Positions 26,261-35,000 of a DNA stretch of 36,227 nucleotides are shown here, one piece after another. The notes below the pieces were generated by a model. It did not search any database, had not been told where the DNA came from, and was given only the letters and a program-made list of their open reading frames with translations. How positions within the stretch are numbered: position 1 is the first letter of the stretch; every line of letters begins with the position of its first letter. Both the position numbers and the translations under genes were made by a program. Source of the stretch: a virus; IMG/VR virus record IMGVR_UViG_3300044641_002125, positions 1 through 36,227 of that record; one strand, given 5' to 3'.

Positions 26261-26924
26261 CCTGCACAACTTCTTCAAGTTTTATGACGAGAAGAACCCT
26301 AACCACGTTAAAGCAGTACAGTGGTTAGAAGATAATCTCCCAGTCAAATATCTAGAGGATAACATTGATTGGGCGGAGATTTATCGCGGAAAAAAGACTA
26401 GTGCTGCACCAGCCCCTGCCGCTGCTGCAGCTCCCTCTGCCCCAGTAGCAGGTGGTGATGATGTACCGCAAATGGGCATTAAGTTAATTAAAGAGTTTGA
26501 AGGATGCCATCTAAAGGCATATCCTGACCCTTTGACTGGTGGACTTCCAATCACAATCGGTTGGGGTTCTACCCGTAAGAAGGATGGTTCAGCATTCAAA
26601 CTTGGTGATACACTTACTCAACAAGAAGCTGATGAACTCTTAATTGAACAATGTAAAAAAGAGTTTCTCCCAGCACTTCGTAAAATTCCACATTGGGGAG
26701 AAATGTCTGATGGAAAAAGAGGCGCTCTGCTCAGCTTTGCTTATAATCTTGGCGCTGGTTTCTACGGCGGTGATAACTTTAATACTATTACTAAACGCTT
26801 GAAGAATAAAGAGTGGGACTTAGTTCCCGATGCGCTTTACCTCTACAGAAATCCTGGTTCAAATGTAGAAGCAGGACTAGCACGTAGAAGAAAAGCAGAA
26901 GGTGAAGCTTGGAAAAAAGGTTAA
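26247..26924 (+). CDS. T4-lysozyme-type (GH24) endolysin with N-terminal module, 225 aa
   Basis: Residues 1-47 repeat the module of the C39-like peptidase. A Pro/Ala-rich linker (residues 52-70) leads to a GH24 domain: LIKEFEGCHLKAYPD gives catalytic E85 and D94 with T4-lysozyme spacing, and PITIGWGSTR carries T103. It hydrolyses the glycan strands of peptidoglycan. The ribosome-binding site GGAGGC lies just before the ATG. The module probably targets the cell wall or a partner protein. Confidence 0.9.
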   Translation: MARIDLHNFFKFYDEKNPNHVKAVQWLEDNLPVKYLEDNIDWAEIYRGKKTSAAPAPAAAAAPSAPVAGGDDVPQMGIKLIKEFEGCHLKAYPDPLTGGLPITIGWGSTRKKDGSAFKLGDTLTQQEADELLIEQCKKEFLPALRKIPHWGEMSDGKRGALLSFAYNLGAGFYGGDNFNTITKRLKNKEWDLVPDALYLYRNPGSNVEAGLARRRKAEGEAWKKG

Positions 26925-26942
26925 CCTCAAACTAAGGAACAA

Positions 26943-27287
26943 ATGGAAACACCAAACAAAAGAGAAAAGTGTATGAGTACTGTTATTCGTATTGCGATTT
27001 TGGGTTGGTCTGCCGCTCTTCTTACTGCTAGTTATGCTGGGGCTCTATCTAAGATGGACCCCACATTCATTGCTACTGTTTTCACCGCATCTGCTGCTAC
27101 TTTTGGTATTAACACAATGAAGAAGGGTGGTGATGATGATGAAAAGAAAGAAGAACCACGTAGAGAAGTCATAGTAGAACCAACACCAGAACCACCAGCA
27201 CCTGAAGTTGCTGCTGCAGAACCAACTCTTGAAGAAAGAGTTGAAGTATTAGAAGGTCAAGTCCAGCCTCGTACTGGAGGAGCATAA
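26943..27287 (+). CDS. Two-pass membrane protein, holin candidate, 114 aa
   Basis: Two hydrophobic helices (RIAILGWSAALLTASYAGAL at about 16-35, PTFIATVFTASAATFGI at about 40-56) are followed by a long acidic and basic tail with a Pro-rich part (PTPEPPAPEVAAAEP) and a terminal coiled-coil stretch. Two membrane helices, small size and position directly after an endolysin fit a class II holin, though no family match is visible. ATG 26943 follows AAGGA; ATG 26973 is an alternative start. Confidence 0.6.
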   Translation: METPNKREKCMSTVIRIAILGWSAALLTASYAGALSKMDPTFIATVFTASAATFGINTMKKGGDDDEKKEEPRREVIVEPTPEPPAPEVAAAEPTLEERVEVLEGQVQPRTGGA

Positions 27288-27394
27288 TGTCTAAATCTGC
27301 TAATAAGGGCAAGAAGGGATCTGCTAATAATAAAAAGCAGAACCAGGGCAATGCTACTGCTAAAAAGGCTAAGAACGGTGGTAAGAAAAAGTGA
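27287..27394 (+). CDS. Lysine-rich basic peptide, 35 aa
   Basis: Starts in a 1-bp overlap with the previous stop (TAATG). The sequence is almost entirely Lys, Asn, Gly, Ala, with no acidic residues (MSKSANKGKKGSANNKKQNQ...). Such composition resembles histone tails or linker peptides and would bind nucleic acid or membranes nonspecifically. GGAGGAGCATA upstream is a strong ribosome-binding site. Function unknown. Confidence 0.6.
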   Translation: MSKSANKGKKGSANNKKQNQGNATAKKAKNGGKKK

Positions 27395-27570
27395 TTGAAT
27401 TTTTAATTTTGACCGTTGCAGGTCATGTAGTAATTGGACCTAATATGTGTCAAACTGATTATCTACACAAAAATGAAATCTATACATTCACTTACCCATG
27501 CCACGAGAATGGAACACTCCTAAAAGAGAGTGTTGGAATGCTCCAATCCACAAAATACTTCAAGCAATAG
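27391..27570 (+). CDS. Small exported or membrane-linked protein, 59 aa, GTG start
   Basis: The GTG start overlaps the previous stop (GTGA). A hydrophobic N-terminus (MIEFLILTVAGHVVIG) precedes a short polar domain with two Cys (PNMCQTDY and YPCHENG) that could form a disulfide outside the cytoplasm. It overlaps the next gene by 73 bp in another frame. The disulfide and N-terminal helix suggest export. Function unknown. Confidence 0.55.
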   Translation: MIEFLILTVAGHVVIGPNMCQTDYLHKNEIYTFTYPCHENGTLLKESVGMLQSTKYFKQ

Positions 27571-27698
27571 ATAATCACACCCGCCTCTATATGGAGACGG
27601 GTGATTTTTGGCATGAACAACAAGCCCAGATATTGAGAAAATATGTAAAGGATTTGAAAGTCTGGATTCATAAACAAGAAGGATGGTGGAATGAATGA
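27498..27698 (+). CDS. Tryptophan-rich cyanophage protein, 66 aa
   Basis: MPREWNTPKRECWNAPIHK at the N-terminus, helical middle (QAQILRKYVKDLKVWIHKQ) and EGWWNE at the end. Soluble, basic, rich in Trp and His. I recall similar small proteins in many cyanomyoviruses. Its start lies inside the preceding gene and its end overlaps the next gene by 4 bp. Function unknown. Confidence 0.7.
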   Translation: MPREWNTPKRECWNAPIHKILQAIDNHTRLYMETGDFWHEQQAQILRKYVKDLKVWIHKQEGWWNE

Positions 27699-28441
27699 AA
27701 AAATTTCTAACTACACTTGGACTATCATTAACATTAGCATTACCTACATTTGCTAATTCAGTAGAACCAAAACAACCAACAGTAAGACCCTATAGTGTTG
27801 AGGCAATGGGTTGTATGATTCTTTTAGAATGTACTGAGGGTATAGAAAAACTTTCAGTAAATTCTGAATTTTTAAAAGACCCTGATTTTGATCCATTCAG
27901 AGAGGAAATTGTAAGAATCATAAATGCTCTAGATAAACTTGAAATTCCTGTTTATGTTGCACCAGAGAGATATTTTACTCCAAGAACAGTGGGATTATAC
28001 AAACCAAATTATAATCGGTTTTTTATAAACGAAAATCTTGTAAAAGACGAAAGAGAATTTTTGGGAACACTTCGCCACGAAGGTTGGCACGTTGTTCAAG
28101 ATGCTATGGGTGGTGGACTACAAACTTCATTTATGGCACAAGTGCATCAAGATTCTGAAATTCCTGTGTGGTTAATGAAGATGACTAAATTGACTTATGA
28201 ATCAATGATGCAAAGTCGTGCTGTTCCCTGGGAAGCAGATGCTAATTGGGCAGAAGAACAACTCAATCAAACTGCTAGATTCCTAGAGATGGTAGCACAA
28301 GGTCCATTGTGGGAACAGGTAACACCAACTCCACTCACAAAGGAATGGTTAATTGGATGTGGATTTATGAAACCAAGAGATGGGTTGTATCCTTATTACC
28401 CAAATAAGAAAGTACAATATTGCACTGAAGGTAAGTATTGA
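27695..28441 (+). CDS. Secreted HExxH putative zinc metallopeptidase, 248 aa
   Basis: A clear signal peptide (MKKFLTTLGLSLTLALPTFA, cleavage after FANS or A21). The zinc-binding motif HEGWH (H128, E129, H132) lies in LGTLRHEGWHVVQDA. A downstream acidic patch (AVPWEADANWAEEQL) may hold the third ligand. Several Cys in the exported part could form disulfides. It may cut cell-envelope proteins in the periplasm, or be packed in the virion. Starts in a 4-bp overlap with the previous gene. Confidence 0.75.
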   Translation: MKKFLTTLGLSLTLALPTFANSVEPKQPTVRPYSVEAMGCMILLECTEGIEKLSVNSEFLKDPDFDPFREEIVRIINALDKLEIPVYVAPERYFTPRTVGLYKPNYNRFFINENLVKDEREFLGTLRHEGWHVVQDAMGGGLQTSFMAQVHQDSEIPVWLMKMTKLTYESMMQSRAVPWEADANWAEEQLNQTARFLEMVAQGPLWEQVTPTPLTKEWLIGCGFMKPRDGLYPYYPNKKVQYCTEGKY

Positions 28442-28593
28442 TGGATAAGTTCCCTTGGGGAGTAGTAATATTATTATCTTGTGGACTTTCCTTTACTGCA
28501 TATATCATTTACTACATACTAAGGTTAGCTAATGAGGAGATGAAAGATGAAGAACATAGCAATCATTCTGTCAGCGACGAGTCTGGCAATTAG
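28441..28593 (+). CDS. Small single-pass membrane protein, 50 aa
   Basis: One membrane segment (WGVVILLSCGLSFTAYIIYYI) near the N-terminus and an acidic tail (ANEEMKDEEHSNHSVSDESGN). It overlaps the previous gene by 1 bp and the next by 47 bp. The pair of membrane genes after a secreted protease and near a lysis region could form a spanin-like pair, but no family match is visible. Confidence 0.6.
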   Translation: MDKFPWGVVILLSCGLSFTAYIIYYILRLANEEMKDEEHSNHSVSDESGN

Positions 28594-28759
28594 TGGAGCA
28601 CTTTGCTATGGTGCTTATGTGACTTATAAAAAAGCAGAAGCAATCCTTAACAACCCTGAAGAGTTTGTTGGAAAGGTTGTAGAGAATCAAGTTAATAAAG
28701 CATTTGAGAAACTACCAATTCCCAAACTAAATACCAAAGAGTTTAAGTTACCTTTCTAA
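28547..28759 (+). CDS. Signal-anchor protein, 70 aa
   Basis: N-terminal hydrophobic helix (IAIILSATSLAISGALCYGAY) followed by a charged, helical exported or cytoplasmic part (KKAEAILNNPEEFVGKVVEN) ending in Pro- and Lys-containing PIPKLNTKEFKLPF. It starts inside the preceding membrane gene with GAGGAGATGAAAG in front. It overlaps the nuclease gene by 1 bp. Function unknown. Confidence 0.65.
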   Translation: MKNIAIILSATSLAISGALCYGAYVTYKKAEAILNNPEEFVGKVVENQVNKAFEKLPIPKLNTKEFKLPF

Positions 28760-29193
28760 TGGATAAGGATCCTTATATTTACAGAATCAAGCAAGTTTTA
28801 AGAGTTGTAGATGGTGACACTATTGATGCTGCTGTTGATTTGGGTTTTGATATCTCCCTTACTAAGCGAATTCGTCTTGCTGGTGTCGATACCCCAGAGA
28901 GCAGAACAACTGATGCAAAAGAAAAAGCACTTGGTCTTGAAGTTAAAGAATGGCTCAAGAAAAAGTTAGAAGGACAAACTGATGTTATTGTAAAAACAGA
29001 ACTCCCAGATTCTACCGAAAAGTATGGTAGAATTCTGGGACATCTTTTTATTGGTGATAAGGAAGTATCCGCAGTCAATAAGAAAAAGTCTGTTAATCAA
29101 CAAATGATTGATGAAGGATATGCTTGGGAATATGATGGTGGAACAAAGAAAAAAGATTTCTCTTTACTAGAATCAAAAAGAAAGGCGGGCTGA
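28759..29193 (+). CDS. Thermonuclease/SNase-family nuclease, 144 aa
   Basis: RVVDGDTIDAAVDLGF and RIRLAGVDTPESR are the two halves of the staphylococcal nuclease active site (metal-binding Asp, catalytic Arg), and KYGRILGHLFIG the third conserved segment with Arg. There is no signal peptide, so it acts inside the cell unless packed in virions. It may help degrade host DNA to feed phage synthesis. Its 3' end overlaps the oppositely oriented gene by 21 bp. Confidence 0.9.
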   Translation: MDKDPYIYRIKQVLRVVDGDTIDAAVDLGFDISLTKRIRLAGVDTPESRTTDAKEKALGLEVKEWLKKKLEGQTDVIVKTELPDSTEKYGRILGHLFIGDKEVSAVNKKKSVNQQMIDEGYAWEYDGGTKKKDFSLLESKRKAG

Positions 29194-30060
29194 TAATTTC
29201 TTAGCAATCTTTTTCGGTGGGGCATAGAGACCTTTAAATCTCTCTTGTCCCTCCTTTGTGAATTTATCTTTCATCACATCATCAATAATAACTTTGTTCT
29301 CTATCTCATAGAGTGCATTGGTATCTACTTGGTCGCGGATATATTGCTCTACATTATCTGTTTGTGCGACCAAGCGTGTGCCTTCTGCAGAGTATTCAAA
29401 TATATCAATGTGTCCACTATCTGCCATTACATAATGTAAGACAGGTTTAACTTGTTTGATTTTGATTTTAAATTTATTCTTTGCTGCTTCTCTTATTAGA
29501 GGTTCAGCAGCATTCTTAACGACATTCAAGACCGCTGTAGATGCCATTGTAGCAGCAGTGGTAACTACTGCGACAGCACCAGCCGTAGCAACAAGAGAAG
29601 GATCAGGTAAATTAATATCGATTCCACCGACAGTAAAGGTAGGTTTGGGTAAATCTGCAGGAACTTCTGCAATTGGCTTTGGAGTTTCAACTTGTGGGAT
29701 TGCTGGTATTGGAGGTTGAAAAACCTGAGGGGTTGATGGTGGTTTGGTATCTGGCAATCCTCTAGCTTTATCTTGTTGTTCTGCTGCTTGTTTTTCTTTA
29801 TCGGCTTTTACTGCAGCATCAAATTCTGCTTGAGTTGGAACTTTTACAACTGGATATTGTATAGTTGTATTTGGTGCATCTATAATTGGAACTTCAAGAC
29901 CACGAACAACTGGAGCATTTATTTGCTGAAGAATAGGTCTATCTACAGTTGGAATTACAGACGGTCCATTAATCCTATTAATGTTTGAATTTGGAACGTT
30001 AATCGGATTATTTCCGATTATCCTTATTAAATTTGTATCAATTTGGTTTATTGGTTCCAT
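29173..30060 (-). CDS. Putative virion protein with Pro-rich linker, 295 aa
   Basis: Read on the minus strand from ATG 30060. The N-terminal 75 residues are Asn/Ile/Pro-rich beta-like repeats (VPNSNINRINGPSVIPT). A charged and Pro-rich linker follows, then a hydrophobic Ala/Val segment (TAGAVAVVTTAATMASTAVLN) and a basic C-terminal domain (KIKIKQVKPVLHYVMADSGH). I recall relatives as structural proteins in cyanomyoviruses. Last of four overlapping minus-strand genes. The longer frame starting at 30102 runs over the previous gene with no ribosome site. Confidence 0.65.
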   Translation of the reverse strand: MEPINQIDTNLIRIIGNNPINVPNSNINRINGPSVIPTVDRPILQQINAPVVRGLEVPIIDAPNTTIQYPVVKVPTQAEFDAAVKADKEKQAAEQQDKARGLPDTKPPSTPQVFQPPIPAIPQVETPKPIAEVPADLPKPTFTVGGIDINLPDPSLVATAGAVAVVTTAATMASTAVLNVVKNAAEPLIREAAKNKFKIKIKQVKPVLHYVMADSGHIDIFEYSAEGTRLVAQTDNVEQYIRDQVDTNALYEIENKVIIDDVMKDKFTKEGQERFKGLYAPPKKIAKKLSARLSF

Positions 30061-30670
30061 TAGATTTCCTGGACATTTCTTTATACATATCACCCATATC
30101 ATCTTTATATGTAATAGTTTGTTGTGGAACTACTACATTAATGTCCGCACAGATTTTGTAGTATGGACTTGTTGGGAAGAAATCAATTCCTGATTTCTTT
30201 GCTTCACCACACTTTAATAATCTTACAAGTTCAAAGTCCAATCGTGCTTTGTCTGCTTCTGCCTGTTGTCTTGAGATTTCAACTCTGACTCTTGATTTGC
30301 ACAGTTCTTGTAATGAACCATCTAAAGGAACATTGAATCCCATTGATACTCCAGCATTTCCAGAGTATGAACTAAATTGTTCTGGGTCCTGACTTGCATT
30401 TCCATTTCCAATTATAAAGGGTGCAAATGAAAATGTTGCTCCTTGACAACTAACTCCACCCCCATAAGTATTCATAGCATAAGGACCCTGAAGCACCTGA
30501 ACTGCCTGGTTTGTTACGTTACCAGTCGCAGATGCTGAGGGTCCTGCAATATTTGTATTACTTGGAGCTTGCTGTGCTCTACCAGAAGCAGTCAATAAAA
30601 TAAGTATTACTGGGTAAACACAGAGATTGATGTAGTGGTTGATTGAGTTTCTGTGGTGCGATCTATCCAT
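30038..30670 (-). CDS. Secreted putative virion protein, 210 aa
   Basis: Starts at ATG 30670, 64 bp inside the previous gene. The N-terminus has a basic lead and hydrophobic stretch (NLCVYPVILILLTASGRAQ), a signal peptide ending at ARAQ-type site. Then a Ser/Gly/Asn-rich part, YAMNTYGGGVSCQGATFSF, and a helical C-terminus (EISRQQAEADKARLDFELV) with several Cys. Overlaps the next gene by 23 bp. Function unknown; likely envelope- or virion-associated. Confidence 0.6.
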   Translation of the reverse strand: MDRSHHRNSINHYINLCVYPVILILLTASGRAQQAPSNTNIAGPSASATGNVTNQAVQVLQGPYAMNTYGGGVSCQGATFSFAPFIIGNGNASQDPEQFSSYSGNAGVSMGFNVPLDGSLQELCKSRVRVEISRQQAEADKARLDFELVRLLKCGEAKKSGIDFFPTSPYYKICADINVVVPQQTITYKDDMGDMYKEMSRKSNGTNKPN

Positions 30671-30966
30671 GTTTCTTTAGCCACTCCAGGACCGAGGTAT
30701 GTTTCGCTGAACTGGAATGGAGCACCTTGCGTCATAACCGAATAACTAGCACCACGCTGAGGTGTGCTAGGAATGTTGATGTTCGTTCCAGTTACAGTAT
30801 AAGATTCACCAGTTGTATATTCAACTTGGCGTATTGCTTCTACAATTTTTGTAGTAGATTCTGTTGTTGCATTGATTGTGCCTCTTGTAAAATTGGGCAC
30901 AACACTTTCCGCTAGGGCAGCATTATGAAACCCTAGCAGGAGCAAACCCGCTAGGATTTTCTTCAT
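30607..30966 (-). CDS. Secreted small virion-type protein, 119 aa
   Basis: Signal peptide MKKILAGLLLLGFHNAALAE. The mature part is Thr/Ser-rich with GESYTVTGTNINIPSTPQ and PFQFSETYLGPGVAKETW. It shares a pattern with the upstream minus-strand protein (ASYSASGTNIQSTSF and AFSFSESF), so the two probably arose by duplication. A beta-rich fold is likely. Start overlaps the upstream stop by 4 bp. Confidence 0.7.
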   Translation of the reverse strand: MKKILAGLLLLGFHNAALAESVVPNFTRGTINATTESTTKIVEAIRQVEYTTGESYTVTGTNINIPSTPQRGASYSVMTQGAPFQFSETYLGPGVAKETWIDRTTETQSTTTSISVFTQ

Positions 30967-31424
30967 TTAAATACACTCAACTCTATTGATCTTTGACCTG
31001 TAGCAGTGGTTCCAGCACCACCAGCAGTTACAGTAGGAACACCAGTTCCTGATAGAGTACCCGCAAGAGTTCCCTTATCACCACCAGTTTGAGTTACGCT
31101 ATCTCCATAAAGATTTGGAGTTCCGATAACGCCATTAGTAACCGTCTGTGTGGTTACAGGTGTATCAGCGGCGTTGAAACTCTCACTAAAGGAGAATGCT
31201 TGACCTGGAGTATTGATATCATAGGTTCCAGCACCACCTACACCACCGAATGATGTGGATTGGATATTGGTTCCTGATGCTGAGTAAGAAGCACCAATTC
31301 GGGTTGATTGAACTGCGGCACCATCAACTTTCAATTGTACTGAGTCAGTGATTCTTGATGTGATTTCAGCAGCATTAACTGGGATAGCGAAGAATAACGA
31401 AAAGGCTAATAGAAGTCTTTTCAT
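30963..31424 (-). CDS. Secreted beta-rich virion-type protein, 153 aa
   Basis: Signal peptide MKRLLLAFSLFFAIPVNAAE (start at ATG 31424; the longer frame to 31460 adds a non-signal stretch). The mature protein is rich in Thr, Gly, Ser and Val (IGASYSASGTNIQSTSFGG, GTLAGTLSGTGVPTVTAGG), like an extracellular beta fibre. First gene of the minus-strand block and closely related in pattern to the next. Role unknown. Confidence 0.7.
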   Translation of the reverse strand: MKRLLLAFSLFFAIPVNAAEITSRITDSVQLKVDGAAVQSTRIGASYSASGTNIQSTSFGGVGGAGTYDINTPGQAFSFSESFNAADTPVTTQTVTNGVIGTPNLYGDSVTQTGGDKGTLAGTLSGTGVPTVTAGGAGTTATGQRSIELSVFK

Positions 31425-31470
31425 TTTCTTATTGTGATAAACACTGCAAGTATTTAGCAAATGACATTAA

Positions 31471-31478
31471 AATAAATA
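31471..31478 (+). promoter_or_regulatory. T4-type late promoter (AATAAATA)
   Basis: AATAAATA followed by CC, 18 bp before the ATG at 31496, matches NATAAATA. It lies in the 71-bp divergent gap between the minus-strand block and the plus-strand virion gene, and would drive late expression of 31496 and 32059. No clear minus-strand promoter was found in the same gap. Confidence 0.6.
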
Positions 31479-31495
31479 CCTAAAAAAGTAACAAA

Positions 31496-32047
31496 ATGTC
31501 CTGTAGGTCAGCAATTCTTATTGATAATTTTTTACCTCAAAATAAATTTGATGAACTTTCTTCGAAAGTATCATCATCTATAAACTATACTAATAATGAA
31601 TTTGCTGAATTGAGAGACGAACTATGGGAAGAGTCATATAATCTTGTCTTTGAAAGATTAAAAGAAATTGGATTGTATCAAGAACACTTTTCTGAATCAA
31701 TAAAACTATTTGGATATAATCAATTCCGTCCATCTAACTATGGACACGGTAATTTATATGGACCACACGTTGACAATGGTGGGTATGTGTTTTATATTCA
31801 TCCTCATTGGGATGAAAATTGGGGAGGTCAATTAAAAATTACAAATGCGGAAGATGGACAATATAGAGATGGAATTTTCGCAAAACCAAATCGTTTCATA
31901 TGGATTGATCCATCGACACTACATGATGTAACAACAACGTCAGAGGATATAGAACACACTAGAGTTGCTAATATTGCTTTCCTTGGTGGAGAGATATATG
32001 TAGACCCTGTTGGAGTTGATTTCATAAATATTTTTACTACCCATTAA
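31496..32047 (+). CDS. 2-oxoglutarate/Fe(II)-dependent oxygenase, 183 aa
   Basis: A double-stranded beta-helix fold with iron ligands H91 and D93 (GPHVDNGG), and H143 in STLHDVTTT, followed by an Arg (EHTRVANIAFLG) that binds 2-oxoglutarate. The sequence ENWGGQLKITN is the usual strand before the second half. Such enzymes hydroxylate proteins, nucleic acids or small molecules; cyanophages carry several whose targets are mostly unknown. A possible target is the virion protein encoded downstream. Driven by the late motif at 31471. Confidence 0.82.
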   Translation: MSCRSAILIDNFLPQNKFDELSSKVSSSINYTNNEFAELRDELWEESYNLVFERLKEIGLYQEHFSESIKLFGYNQFRPSNYGHGNLYGPHVDNGGYVFYIHPHWDENWGGQLKITNAEDGQYRDGIFAKPNRFIWIDPSTLHDVTTTSEDIEHTRVANIAFLGGEIYVDPVGVDFINIFTTH

Positions 32048-32058
32048 TTGGTTGCACT

Positions 32059-35000
32059 GTGAAGAGAAATAGATATAGTAAAGCACTCAAAATTTTAAAA
32101 TCAACGGAAGTTAATGAAAAGTTAAGTGCTTTAGATGAGTCACTACCAACAAATCATACTAAAGGACTTTATAGCCTAAACGATCCTGGATTTCGTGTAG
32201 GTCAAAAGGATCCTCAGAAAATATATTATCCAGATGCAGATGGAAACTGGCCAGCTGGAATTCCTGGAACTCCTGGTGAACTGGAGTATGTTCGTCCAGA
32301 GGGATACTGGAGCGGCGGAAGTGACTGGGAAACTCAAGTATCTACAGATTTCAGTCAAGATTATTTGAGTTCAGACCCAACAGGTAGAAGCACTGATAAA
32401 CTTATTGGTGAAGACGGAACTGTTTTTTCTGGATTGCCTCCTGGGGGAGAAGGTTTTATTTTGGGTCCAATCGTAGATGGATTTGTTCCTAATCACGGAT
32501 ATGATTCTTACACAAATATTGGATATATTCAAAAAGATACTAGGCAGTTTGTTCTTTTGGCACGTATTCAGGGACAATGGAAAGCTGATTTAAATGGATC
32601 ATATTCCACTTGGAATGGAACTTCTACTGGGTTTACCTCATATAATCAAAACTTTACTCTTGAGATGGCACAGTGGGTAAGGGATAAAATCCTTGCAGAT
32701 GCTTATGTTTCAAAGGTTCCTTACTTCTATAGTGGAGGTGTTCCACAACGCCCTCAAAGTCCAGCAGATTGTCCTAATTGTCCGCCAGGAATGTATGGTG
32801 GTAATGGTATAGACCCTAGACAATTTGGATCTGGTGGAAACCCAAGTATTGGATCGCAGCAAGGAAATCCAAAATCTGGTGATGCTAAAGATGCTGGATA
32901 TCCTTGGGGTAAAGGGGATAATAAGAAAAAAGATAAAGAAAAAACTTATGAGAGTGAATGGGGATATAAAGATAAAGATGGAAAGTGGCATCCCAGAAAA
33001 CTTAGTGATGAAGAAAAGAAAAATATGACTTGGGAAGAAAGGATGGAACATAAGTATGGTCCAACTTTATCTAAAGAAAAAGAGTATGATGATAAGAAAA
33101 GAGAACAATACGAAAAGGAAGCAGGTAGTGTTCCTCCAAATTGGTCTGGTTCTCCTGAAGAGTGGAGAGATTATAAAGCTGGAGGCGGCGATGCTGCTGT
33201 AAGAGATGGTAAGAAATATGAAGATGTTGTAAAGCAGGGTAGAGAAAATCGTGAAAAGACTGGTGAAATCAGTCCTTTAGATAAAGCCCTTGGAATTGGG
33301 GGACAAAGTAGTAGTGCAGCAACTTTTTCTGCTTATAAAAATGGTGGAGGTGATGCTGCAGTTAGAAATGGAAAATCTGCTCAAGATGTTATAAATCAAG
33401 GTATAACAAATATTGATAAAACTAATTCTGGACCAAGAAGGACATCTACTAGTATGTCCGACTTTAGTTCTCCAGCAGAATTTTCTGCATATAAAGCAGG
33501 CGGAGGTGATGCGGCGGTAAAGCAAGGAATGACTAGAAACCAAGTTATTCAGCAAGGAATACAAAATATTGATAAAACTGATTCTGGACCTAGACCACAA
33601 TTTAATTATACAGACTATGTGAATTCTTTACCTCCAGAAGTAAAGAATGATATGCTAAAAGGTGGAAAAACTGCATCACCTGTGGGTGACCTTGCTATTA
33701 TGTTGGGTGTTGGTGCTGCCATATATGGCGGTGGTGCTGTTGCTGCAGGTGTAGCAGCTGCTGGAGCAAGAGGAACTCTCAGCGCAATATCCGCTGCTCA
33801 AGGAATTGACCTTTTGAGATCAATGTCGGGAGATGCAAATACTCCAAAAGATTTATCACTTCAATTAGCCAGTAAGTTGGTTGGATCGATTATTTCTGGA
33901 CTACCACAGGAAATCAAACTATCAACTCAAGCTAAAATGGACCAAATAAAAAATTTGAATTTATCTGGATTTGAAAAAGCACTTGAAATAGGTAAAGCAC
34001 CAAAACCAGATGCAAAGAATGCAGTTAATCCTGGAAATAAAAGAGATGATGTTTTAGGTGGTGGATGGGGAGACCAGGGAGGGGTTGAAGTACATTATGA
34101 CCCTAAAACAGATTCTCTCACTATCACTGGAAATAAAATGTTGAGAACTGGCGAAAAAGGTGATGCATTTGATGGAAATAGGCAAACGGAATTTGGGGAT
34201 ATACCAAAATTAACTCCATCTCAAGTTGAACAGGGATTGGAAAGATATGGATTAAAAGAACCTTTAAAAAAACTTTTCGATAGTATTCCAGATAATGTGC
34301 CTGCTAGCGAAAGGCAAAGAATATACAATGAGGTTACAAGTGCATCTATTAATTATGCTGCACAGGGAACAGCATCAAATGCAGTTGCTGTCCGTCAAGC
34401 AATGGTGAATGCTGGAATTGTTCCCGAAAGTGAAACCGAAAAAACTGGTGGTGGTTATGGACAAGTTTATTCTCAAACAACCTATAGTGGAAAAGAAATA
34501 CCTCCAGAAGTTAGAAGTATTATTAATAAGAAAGTGGGAGTTAAAGAATCATATAATCTCACAAATAAACAACGTAAACTTCTCAAAGAAATCAAAAAAC
34601 CAGTGGTTGTACCAGAACTACCGAAAAAATATAAAATGAATTTTGCTGGTAAGTATTCTCCACAGAATACTCCAGATAAAACTGCATCTAAATTATCTGA
34701 TGACTTAGTTGCATCGGGAAATGCAAGAGGTCAAAAGTGGAGACTTCAGGATAAGTATTGGCAAGGTTATGAAACTACAGAAAGAATGAATATTATTTAC
34801 GATAGAGTTGGGCATGGTGACCAATACTGGGAAGAAATAATCAAAGAAAATAAGAGAAAAAATAATTGGAAAACGAGAGAAATGCAAGAGCATTTGAATA
34901 TTATGGCTCACGAAAAAGCAATGAAAGAGGACAACCCAAATTATGAAAGTCCTTTCTATAAAGAGTTTATCCAAGAGCAAGAAACAATTGAAGCTGATAA

